Assembly (NCBI RefSeq): GCF_020520425.1
Contig: NC_079490.1
Span: 7,068,001 to 7,132,000, forward strand
Length of the DNA: 64,000 bases
Origin: Spinacia oleracea
Lineage: Eukaryota; Streptophyta; Magnoliopsida; Caryophyllales; Amaranthaceae
Reading direction: 5' to 3'
The translations under genes and the position numbers were made by a program. The notes beneath the pieces were generated by a model. That model was not told the DNA's origin. It did not search any database and saw only the letters and a list, made by a program, of their open reading frames with translations. Positions 13,320-23,142 of this stretch are shown one piece after another (the first letter of the stretch is position 1; each line of letters begins with the position of its first letter).

Positions 13320-16300
13320 AAAAAAATCATGGGAAGCTATGTTACTCAGACACGGGTGTCGGTGTCGTGTCCGGGTAGACATTTTAGCAACTATTAGCAG
13401 AGATTTTAGCAACGAGAGCAAATGTTTCATTATAATCAATACCTTCTTTCTGGTGATTTCCCAGAACGACCAATCTAGACTTAGAGACGTTCAATATCAC
13501 CGCTAGAGAAAAATTTGGTTCGGAAGATCCATGGACTACCCAAATGCACGTTTCCCTGGAGAAAGTTCCTCTAGAGTCCATATCCCATTTTCTTCCAAAG
13601 CTCGAATTTCTTCAAACATTGATTTCTTCCATCTCTCATTCTTCATTGCCTCCCTAAAAGATTTAGGATCTTCGCCAGATATAATAGCTGCTAGGAACTT
13701 ACGATAATTTACAGAAAAATTATTACAATTAATATAATGTGATATAGGATAAGGAGCACCTGAGGAGTGATTTGGAGATAGAGGAGACAGAGATGGACTG
13801 TTAGATGAGATTGTATGAGTAACATAATCACGTAACCAAAAAGGTGGAGCCTTGTCCCTTAGGCCACGACCCAAATCCGAAGTTTGGGCTTCAGCAGTTG
13901 CTGGCGGCGAGGTGGCATGGTCCACGGATGGAGTATGTCGAGTGTTGGGTGAGAAAGCTGGGCTACTGGATTGAGGGGTTTGGGATTCGGGTGAAAGGAG
14001 AGGGTTATTTGTTTGGGGAATTTGGGATTCAGAAAGTGAATTAGGTGTGGTATTGGTGGGTGGATCCAACACACCAGCAGGTGAGGTGAGGATGTGCCTG
14101 GCTGAACGCGTGGGTCAAACAAAGTGGGCTCAATTTCATTGGGCTGATTTAGGTGAGGAGCAGGCTCGTTAGTTTCAGTTTCTGTAAAATCAAAGTGAAC
14201 ATCATCTTCACTAACATAAGGCACAATTGTTTGAGGTTCAATGTTGACGTCCTCCGGGTCAACAAACGGGAATATTTCCTCAAAGAACTTCACATCTCGA
14301 GACACAAAAAAATCATTTTTATCAAGATCATAAACCAACCATCCTTTCATGCCATAGGATAGCCCAAAAAAATACATTTTCTACTTCTACTTTCAAATTT
14401 ATCGCCTTTGGTTTTTGATTGTGAGCAAAACATAGACACACAAAAGTATGTATAGTGTTGTAGGAAGGAGGAACACCAAACAAGAGTTCATATGGTGTTT
14501 TATTATTTAATAAAGGTGGAGGGGTTCTATTAATTAAATGTGCAGAAGCAAGAACACACTCCCCCAAAAATAAATGGGTAATTTTGCTTGAAATCTCAAA
14601 GCCAGAGCTACATTAACCCGCCCATTTTGTTGCGGAGTTCCAACACAAGAGGAAAAAAATAAAATAACGGTAGCGGAAAAATAATCACGCAAACAATTAA
14701 ATTCCGTGTCGTTATCACTTTGGACAATTTTTATTGTTTGAGAGAATTGGCGATCAATCATGGCAATAAAATTCATGAAAAATACGAAAAAACATTTGTT
14801 TTATCATCCAACAAATACACCCAAACGGCTCTAGAAAAATCGTCAACTATAGTAAAAAAAATAACGTGCTACACAAGAAGAAGCATGTCTATATGATCCC
14901 CACAAATCACAATGGATTTTCTAAAAAATACGACTAGCTTTGTTATCACTAATAGGAAATTTGTCTCTAGGATGTTTGGCACGAAAACAAACTTCACAAG
15001 CTTTATTTAAACTACCCTTAAGGTCTATAATAGGAGAAAGTAACTTTACTACTTTTTCTGAGGGGTGCCCCATCCGTTTGTGCCATAACTCCAATGTCGA
15101 TGTTGCTCCATTTACCAAAACATGTTGCCCCGAGTCAGCTTCGCCGAAGTAGTAAAGTCCATCTCGTCTAACTCCCGTTCCAATCAGCCCCCCCGTTCGG
15201 TCCTGGATAGCACACATCGAGGAGTTAAATTTGACAATTCCCTGTAAATCATCATTTAATTGAGAAACTGAAAGTAAGTTGCAACTAAATTGAGGCACAA
15301 ATAGAACATCTTTTAAAACAACATTTTTCGATAATCTAACCGAACCTCCTTGAGTTGCATTCTCCGTTTTGCCGTTGGGATGTGAGATAGGGGAATCATA
15401 AATATTCGTGATATCAAATAATAAATTTTGGTCACATGTGACATGATGCGTTGCTCCGGTATCAATTATCCAAATTTTGGTATTAAATGTACCGTTAAGG
15501 CGATGGTCCGGAACAGGTGTGCTGCCAAATAGGCCTGCTATGGCCTTCCATTGATCAGGAGTAAAATGATTCTGGGCCTAATCCGTGGAGTTTTGTTAGA
15601 CTTGTGTATTGGAATTGGGTTGTGTGGAAACGTGTACTGTGTTGGCCTTTATTGGGCCACGACTGCCAGAAGACCCAGAAGCTCTGCCCCTCCCACGTGC
15701 TAACTTGCTTGAGTAGCCTCCCCTACGAGATGGGCCATTAAATTTGGACTGTCCAGTCCCGTTTTCTGGTTGGCCCACAATATCATAACAATTTTCACTT
15801 GCATGGGTGTTTTTGTGGCAATGGATACAAGGATGTAAAGTCCAACAGGTTGTAATATCATGGTCCGATTTCCGGCAGTGTGTGCATACAGGTACTTAGG
15901 TACTTCGTTACATCTGTGCGAGCAGGTGCACGGACAGAAAAATCGGCCACCTCAGATGGGTTGTCTTCCATTGCGGGTGTAGCTTGCCGGACACGCTCGT
16001 CTTGGGTAACCAATTGATATGCTCGATCAAGGGAAGGCAAGGGATCTTGAGACAGAATATTAGTACGTTGTTGAGCATAATACGGGGTTATATAACCCCA
16101 TCAAAGGTTCATGTAACTTAGTATTTTCACGTCCGTTTAACATGTTGATCTGCACCAGAACAATTTGAACATGTCAACATGTACAAGTAATAATAGGTTC
16201 AAGATTACTTGAATCCTCCCCAATTCATTTTACCATAATATTGATACACAGTCATAGATTTTGTTTGTTCACAACGGGCTATTGAAGACTTAAATTGTTG

Positions 16301-16877
16301 AATTCTAGGGCCATTCACAATAGAAAAACGATGTTTAAGATGGTCCCATAAGCGCTTGGGATCTCTCATTCATTATCATCATTATCATTACCCCATTGCC
16401 TCAAAGAGGCTCCCACAAGAAGCGGGGTAAGGGGGGGTCGGACGTACGCAACCTTACCAGGACGACAACGAGACGACCATCTTCTACTTCATGGGAAGGA
16501 AGCGAAGAGGTATTAAGAGCCATACTAAGTTAATTGAGATTTTACCTCGGAATCAATAGTGTTTGTAATCCAAGAAACGAGCATGGCGTTGATTGTATTC
16601 CATCGGATTGTGGACGGTGGAGTTAGAGCAGTGATGGTGTCGTCTAGGAATTCAGATTTTCACCGTGCTTCCTATGCGGTTTGAATATCACTAGTCCATT
16701 CATTATAATTATTGTTACGAAGTTTAGTTGGGGTGATAAAATCACTCGGACGATCTTGATTGCCTAGATAAAACGGGGAATCTGTTTCAATTCTCTTAGA
16801 TGGGGGAGGCGGTGTTGCTTCATCGCCAGCCATTGGAAAAAAAAAACGGGTTTATGAGAACCTTGCTCTTGATACCA
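13320..16877 (-). pseudogene. Ty1/copia gag-pol, truncated in reverse transcriptase
   Basis: Decayed polyprotein read from 16,833 (ATG GCT GGT GAT) leftwards. Seen in order: gag N-terminus (MAGDEATPPPPSKRIET); two tandem CCHC zinc knuckles at about 15,795-15,887 (CTHCRKSDHDITTC and CIHCHKNTHASENC); GAG-pre-integrase with ELWHKRMGHPS and CEVCFRAKHPRDKFP (14,921-15,298); integrase core and C-terminal pieces (14,328-14,776); a proline/serine-rich linker; and the start of reverse transcriptase (LVVLGNHQKEGIDYNETFA). The similarity stops at about 13,390. The YVDD half of RT, RNase H and the 3' LTR are missing. Several frameshifts separate the blocks. The last about 60 bp (ACACGGGTGTCGGTGTCGTG) match no copia domain I know and abut the PDR exon. 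Confidence 0.88.
16370..16470 (-). repeat. SINE-like fragment inside the copia gag
   Basis: On the minus strand the segment reads GGTAAGGTTGCGTACGTCCG, then CCCCCCTTACCCCGC, and ends in a short (AATGAT)-type tail. This is the layout of the 3' part of a tRNA-derived plant SINE. It interrupts the gag region of the copia element. The 5' promoter half is not recognisable, and no clear target duplication was found. Confidence 0.45.
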
Positions 16878-17110
16878 TGTAAAATATTTTTATTTGAGGA
16901 TAAAAGCCTGAGAAATATTATTGATGAAACATAATATATATACTACAAATATGTCCCTAATTCTAGTCTACGTAAATTATGCCTAGAATTAGAAGATGAC
17001 TTAAACACTAATGCCTTAAATTAAGAATATATTCTAAACTAAGAATATATGCTAAGCTTAGGTATTAGGATTAGAATTCTAGCCTAATTCTAATTCCTAA
17101 TTTCGTAACA
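16878..17110 (-). repeat. 5' LTR of the truncated copia element, with primer-binding site
   Basis: In element orientation the LTR begins TGTTACGAAATTAGG (17110) and ends ATATTTTACA (16878), 233 bp with TG...CA ends. It is followed at once by TGGTATCAAGAGC, a near match to the initiator-tRNA-Met primer-binding site used by copia elements. No partner 3' LTR exists in the window because the element is cut off at 13.3 kb. Confidence 0.85.
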
Positions 17111-17134
17111 ATCTACAAGTGTAATTCGCCCATA

Positions 17135-17891
17135 ATGCAGGCTCTGTGCGATTCATGGTGCCCCTACGACAAACACACTGCATACTTCAGCTGGAGAAAT
17201 GTCCATTAGTCTTTGGAACATATATGACGTTGGTGGACTTCGTATAAATGGCCTTTTCTATGACGAGGTCGTCCCTTCTGCCATTGAATTGGAAGGTTCT
17301 GACGATGAGGGAGGTTTATACCTCCCTTACGGTTGCAAATATTTGTTCACATTTGTTCACGGCGCTACAACACTTGACCGAGAAACACAAAGTGAGAACT
17401 ATAACGTTCGAGACCTGATGTCGGGTTTGGTTTCGTGATCCATCAAAATACTTCTTGGCCTCTGGTAACAAAAAGTCTGTTCTTCCATTGCCTACGAAAG
17501 ACTTCCGTTCTTTTAGGGATCCTCGGCCATGGAGTAATAAAACTTAAGAAGCATATCGTAGTTTAGGGATTCCTGAAGCGCATTGCAGACAAACATATTT
17601 GGCCGATTTTCTTTCGTGTTGACTTCGTGCTTTTGCTTTGCCGGTGTCAGATTTGGGTTGCATCCATCATAGCCCTTTTAAACCCGCGTCATTTCTTGCA
17701 GGTGCTAAAGAGACTTCCTTGGGGATCCCTATTTTGGCGAGCATCTACAATGGATTGAACAAGATTTTCAGTTCTCCTACTCCGAGAGAACCAAAGTGTA
17801 CAATCTCCAAAAAATGCAAACAAGATTTCGAGATCGAGCCACGAGCAAACACTCAAAGCTTCGTGTACGTGACCGATCCCGAGGGACAATT
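17135..17891 (+). pseudogene. Plant mobile domain (PMD) fragment, broken
   Basis: Transposon-derived aminotransferase-like / plant mobile domain. The translation contains TNTLHTSAGEMSISLWNIYD, VGGLRINGLFYDEVVPSAIE and YLPYGCKYLFTFVH. After a stop at 17,436-17,438 and frame changes it continues with KKSVLPLPTKDFRSFRDPRP, ALPVSDLGCIHHSPFKPAS and LGIPILASIYNGLNKIFSSP. It starts just right of the copia LTR and is cut precisely at 17,891, where an LTR begins. It is thus one layer of a nested insertion. Confidence 0.72.
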
Positions 17892-18477
17892 TGTAGGCAT
17901 CAAAAATATCATAAATGCCACGTCATCATTTTTTGTCTCGGAAAAGTCAAAGGTTGACTTATATTCTTTAAAATGACAAATAGACTAGTTAATTTGGGTT
18001 TTACATAAAACAGGCCCAATTTAATCAAATGACGTTTATTTAATGAATTTGGGTTATTTAAATGGATTTAAGTAAAGAGGCCCATTTATTTTATCAAGGG
18101 GAAAACCCTAAACCCAGGGAAATGATATAAAAAGCTCTCTCCAAGTCATTTGCCCCATACACTGACGTAGTACACAAAATATACTACTCTCCATAAAACC
18201 TAAAGACTGCTCCCAAGCACACAAGTCAACACCACATCCCGGTGGAAAAAGAACAACAAGCGCAAGTGTCGTTCTACCTCCATATGACACCCTTGAAAGA
18301 AATCAAGCCCGACGGCCCTCACTCAAGACGTCCTATCAAACAAGCTTAGTCGGCCGTGGAGATCGAATAAGTGGATTAACTTTAGAGATTGTACCAGAAA
18401 TTTCATAAATTAATAAAACTATTTTGTTCACATATTTTGGGTTCATCTATTTTACAAACTTTAAATTTGTGTTAACA
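17892..18477 (+). repeat. LTR of an unclassified LTR retrotransposon
   Basis: A 586-bp segment starting TGTAGGCATCAAAAATATC and ending TTTGTGTTAACA. It is followed immediately by TTTGGCACGCTCGGTGGGAC, which resembles the primer-binding-site region found after the 5' LTR of several plant LTR elements. Its first 456 bp recur in inverted orientation at 19,033-19,488. Confidence 0.72.
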
Positions 18478-19032
18478 AATTTGGCACGCTCGGTGGGACA
18501 TCTCTACCATTCATCTCCTTCTCCACAAGAAAATCAGTTTACTAACAAAGATGGCCGCTAATTAAACAAATTGTTTCCCTGTCCGATGCTGAGAAGTCTG
18601 TCATGGTGAAACAAAGGGCGGCGGAACTCGCCGAGATGATGAAAGGACGTGATGATGGTATACGTACTAGAGGAATGTAGAATGCTGATTTGAACGTGGC
18701 CGCTTCAAGATTACGATCTGCGCCTATTACCACCAAGACAAGGAAGAAAATACATGTCCGTGCCTCCTCTGACGTGTCCCTAAGTCCGTATTACTACAAG
18801 TCCCGCGACATCCCTGTGTTCGGGTCATTTCCTACTGAAGGTGGACAGCTTTTCATGCCCGGTGAAGAGGATAAACGTCCTCACCAAAAACCTGACAAGT
18901 TGGTCATCCACACCAGTCCGTTGTTCAATCCGTTTTATTTGGAAAGCGATGTAGAGAGTAGCGCTGGGTCATCCCCAACACCACCCACCAAAGTATCAGA
19001 TTTTGAAGAGTCGGTCTAGTCCTCACAAACCA
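18478..19032 (+). pseudogene. gag leader and N-terminal gag remnant of the LTR element
   Basis: Downstream of the primer-site-like sequence a short start (MAAN, then stop) leads into a broken reading frame containing IVSLSDAEKSVMVKQRAAEL and, after a stop near 18,678, LSPYYYKSRDIPVFGSFPTE and LVIHTSPLFNPFYLESDVES. No enzyme domain is present. The fragment ends at 19,032, where the inverted LTR copy begins. The product is not recognised beyond being gag-like by position. Confidence 0.5.
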
Positions 19033-19488
19033 AAGCTTGTTTGATAGGACGTCTTGAGTGAGGGCCGTCGGGCTTGATCTCTTTCAAGGGTGTCGTATGG
19101 AGGTAGAACGGCACTTACGCTTCTTGTTCTTCTTCCACCGGGATTTGGTGTCGACTTGTGTGCTTGGGAGATGTCTTTAGGTTTTCTGGAGAGTAGTATA
19201 TTTTGTGTACTACGTCAGTGTGTGGGGAAAATGACTTGGAGAGAGCTTTTTATATCACTTCCCTGGGTTTAGGGTTTTCCCTTTGATAAAATAAATGGGC
19301 CTCTTTACTTAAATCCATTTAAATAATCCAAATTCATTAAATAAACGTCATTTGATTAAATTGGGCCTGTTTTATGTAAAACTCAAATTAACCGGTCTAT
19401 TTGTCATTTTAATGAATATAAGTCAACCTTTGACTTTTCCGAGACAAAAAATGATGACGTGGCATTTATGATATTTTTGATGCCTACA
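19033..19488 (-). repeat. Inverted, 3'-truncated copy of the 17,892 LTR
   Basis: Reverse-complement match to 17,892-18,347 with equal length and only scattered mismatches (over 90% identical by eye). The outer boundary is the LTR start TGTAGGCATC; the last about 130 bp of the LTR are missing at the inner boundary. It directly abuts intron 4 sequence of the 5' PDR remnant at 19,490. Confidence 0.88.
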
Positions 19489-19680
19489 ACTTTTTCCATA
19501 TTTTTTTGACCTCTAAAGTAAGGTAAAACCTCAAGTTAAAACCTACATTTTCCAAAACCAACATCCAAGAAAATACTCGGGAAAACGTAAAAGCATTAGC
19601 AACGATACCCTGGAACTCTGGAAGTGAACAAGAGGAAAGGAAAGGACATAATATTAACAAAAATAATAATTAAACAAAAC

Positions 19681-22196
19681 CTCCAAAGACCTATCAAGGT
19701 TTCCTGAAAGCGCCAACAAAAGGGAGGTCTTCCAACAGCCAGGTGGACCAAGAAGTAGAGTCATCCTGCAAAGCACCAGCAACTACATAAATGCACTCGT
19801 CCTGGAGACTTCTGGAAAAGTAACCAAATACACTCTAGAGGTATAGTGGGTTGATCCTCAGACTTCTAAATTCTAATACAGACTTTTCTAGCTTTCTGCT
19901 ATTGTACACTAGCCAGCCAACCCATCCTGACTCCCAAGAGAAAGGAAAATAGTCTAATACATTAAGAAACAAATGAAAAAACTGTACACCAGCACGTCAA
20001 AGTTCTGCATAACATACAGGTTAGCTGAGCATGACTTAGACACTACTTATCTTCAAAGTCACTCAAGATCATAGACATAGATTTCTACATTGACAGTTGG
20101 TTCCAGCCCTCCAAACTTCAATTTTTATAGTCTTAGATGTCATACCTTGCAACTACATACAGAGAATTAATCTCATCCGATCCTAATAACTAGGAATTAT
20201 AGTGAGCTTGTCAGTTGCTTGTGCAAGAAAATCTAGGTGTTTATGACAGTGTCATTTACTTGTGCAACTGGGAATTATGCTTCCATATTACTTACCATGT
20301 TGTATAGTGATATGTCATATTAAGCACATCTAAAGAAAAGTAGGGAATTGCATACCCATACATTATAACAGATAAACATCAGTTGGTGTAACTTGTAAGT
20401 TCACATGAAGATTACAGAGTAGATTCTAGCAGCCGAGATTAAAAAGAGAACGACAACGTGGGGAGTATGACAGTATAAAGTTGTCTCAAATACTTATCAA
20501 GTCAGAAAATAGTAAGAAAAAATGTATTATGCAGTGATGCCATAGCCAGATATTGTCATGCTGACATCACAAATAGGATGTTCCTTCTACTATATTTTCT
20601 CTCTTATAAAATTTGACAAATATCACGCATTCACGTGTCCAAGATAAATACAGCTGAAGGAACCAGATGAGGGTAAGTATTATTTAGCACCAGCAGCAAT
20701 AACCTTCTACACATAAATAGAGTGGTTCTTTCTTTCAAATTATTCTTAGCACTGGATGAGAGAAGACCACATGCAAGCTTCTAAAAATTAGAAAAGGTTG
20801 TTCTGTCTAATTAATTTTCATAGCACAAAGTTAAACACCCAAATTAAAGATCATTCCTTCACTTACCTCCCAGGTTTGATTAAGCCACTGACATCCTTGA
20901 TGATGCTAAGCTTTGCTTCTTGCAGCTGAGACCCCAATAACTTGGAAAAGACCTGTATAATACGACAATACAAGTTGGTAAGTCAGAGTAGTAAGGTCCT
21001 CATTTTGGCAAATAAGACATTTGCAAAATGAAAAGAGTCGTTCTTAATCATAACAATATTGTGTATGAAGCTATATGCATTTGTAAAATAGCAAATGACG
21101 TCATATCCAGAGTCCAGACACCAAACAGTGGCTGAAAGTCTGAAAGACAACCATAATGCTCGTTACGACTAAGAGCTGCAGCTCCATGAGAAGAACGACT
21201 GTAACTGAAATTCTTCAAATACTACACGTACTTACAGGGACACTGCTTTTAAAAGAGTTCCACAGTGTAGGAAGGGGCTTGCCATCCACGACCTTACACT
21301 TTGCTTCCAAAAAAAGGTTTTTATACTTCACCTTAACAGCAGGAAATTGTAAACCAACTCTACACAGGAGAAGAATTGCAAAAGTTAAGAAAAGACCATA
21401 ACTCTACAAATGATATGCAGAATAGTAGAATTCCTTTCAATCAAGTCTAGAAGCTACAAAGTCAAACGTCCACTAAGTTTTGGATGTATGATAACCAGTG
21501 TATTACACAACTGTGATCAAATAACCAGCAAGATTAAATCACTTAAATAGAAGGTAAACAAATTATTTCACTGACTATTGAACTCACTGAACAAAAGTAA
21601 AATTTGGGACATGAAGTGGCCCCGAAACCTCTTACAGATAACCTAAGGGCACCGAAGTCCCCCCCCCCCCCCCCCCCCCCTCCGCCCCAAAACACACAGA
21701 GACACGCACAAAAAATCAATTTAATAGAAGTATCAGGCACATCATAGATCAGCGAATAACTAGTAATGAGGAAGCACATACGAGTTCATTTTACTCATCT
21801 CATGTATGATAGTGATAAAACATTAAAACTTACTTGTCCATTCTTTTCCTAAGGTTCTGCAACAATCGAAGGTTATCTAGTTAAATTTGTTTGATGAGCT
21901 TCTCGATAAACAGACGTCGGTCTAGAGGCCCAAGCATGGAGGCATCAATCATCCGTTTTCCATTGACATTAAGTTTGCTTTCGCCATCATATTTATCAAA
22001 CAAAAATACCCTTGACCTTTGATAGGTTGGTAACCTCTCGATTTTAGCCCATTTCCTCATCAACGACATCCTCTGAAGAACCTAAAGATGTATTTCTTCT
22101 GAAACTGGAGTTGTAACTCCGGAATGATAATTTTGAACTTTTACCTAGCTGTGTCAGATGCTGAAGTTCAATTTCATCACTAAAAAATTGAGCCAT
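19681..22196 (-). pseudogene. 5' exons of a second PDR transporter, disabled
   Basis: Tandem copy of the gene at 1-8,063. Exons: 21834-22196 (ATG 22196, MAQFFSDEIE), 21236-21359, 20867-20952, 19681-19765. They match exons 1-4 of the intact gene in order and phase. Three lesions are visible. An extra A near 22,052 shifts the frame just before [14 protein letters not shown]. The codon after IEKLIKQI is TAA (21,881-21,883) where the intact gene has GAA. In Walker A the glycine before the lysine is [12 protein letters not shown] instead of GPPGCGKTS. Intron 4 is interrupted by retroelements at 19,490 and no exon 5 follows. It is presumably the same ancestral gene as the 3' exons at 10,832-13,298. 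Confidence 0.92.
21659..21680 (+). repeat. Poly(C) run of 22 bases
   Basis: Uninterrupted C homopolymer in intron 1 of the PDR pseudogene. The intact copy has a shorter interrupted C tract at the equivalent place (about 7,588-7,602). Its length may be uncertain because such runs are error-prone in assembly. Confidence 0.9.
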
Positions 22197-22661
22197 AGCA
22201 TAGCACAAGAAAAGGATCGAAGAAGCAAAGAAGACAACGAAAAAACAGGAGAGGGATTTATATAGTCATTTGCATGCTAATAATACTATGCACATGCAGA
22301 AAATATTAAAAAAAATACAAGTGCATCACTATCTAGTAAAAAAATCCAATTGACTTTCAAATCTACGAAGCGTAACATGCAACATGACAATTACGTAACT
22401 TGTAATGCTAGAAGAATATGGAATAATTTAAATGTATAACTTCAATCAGATTCATAAGCAACTAACAGAAAACAGATGATACGATATGAGTACAGCTGCA
22501 CAAACAACTTAATTTTAGTTCTCTAAGCGGAATGAATTGACATTCCTGCTAGGTCTTTAATTAATCATGAAAATCAGGAACTTGACGTTAAATATAAGGC
22601 CAGTCCACTGACATTAAAATAATACGGAGTAGGCTGCAGGAAAAAAAAATAGTAGGGAATG

Positions 22662-23142
22662 CATTGTACATTTGTACGTTGAACTTTTTGTTAAACCATT
22701 GACATTCAAGCATCCAGCACTATAATCAACATTTTGCAGTTTTATGAGTTAATAACAAATTTATTATACCGTCTTATGTTTTGGAAAGACATTAACATGC
22801 AAATAATCACTATAAAATGTACAAATCAAAAGTCTACAGAGACAGAGGAGTACTCCGTATATAACATAGAAATCAACTAGGAGAATTGAGATTTGAGGGT
22901 GTTATTTACGTATGTTTTTAACCAATATGGTAATATAATAACCAAATTAAGGAGTTCTTTATACAGTGACTGGTTTGTTGAAGTTAAAAAACGAATTACA
23001 TAGGCAATGGTGCATTCAGTGAGCAAATGGAACCAAAGATGCCTCATTTAGCATTCAAGAAATGCATGAGTTGATGAATGGTCGCTTGGAGAAAGCAAGT
23101 GTTAGATTTTCTCAGATTAAACGCTGCATTGTCACGGATAAT
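22662..23142. repeat. Direct repeat, copy 1 (PDR pseudogene upstream region)
   Basis: 481 bp from CATTGTACATTTGTACGTTG to TTGTCACGGATAAT, nearly identical to 25,023-25,499. It also matches 8.56-8.96 kb upstream of the intact PDR gene more distantly, so it is part of the promoter-proximal unit. A short reading frame inside it (GCATTCAGT.AGCAAATGG region) is not convincing as a gene. Confidence 0.9.

Noticed and set aside
13844-14362. Plus-strand open frames opposite the copia polyprotein
   Set aside because: Antisense shadows of the copia linker and integrase region.
18108-19272. Two near-identical 60-codon frames (MSYGGRT...) as a duplicated gene
   Set aside because: They are the same LTR sequence in opposite orientation; the frame is incidental.
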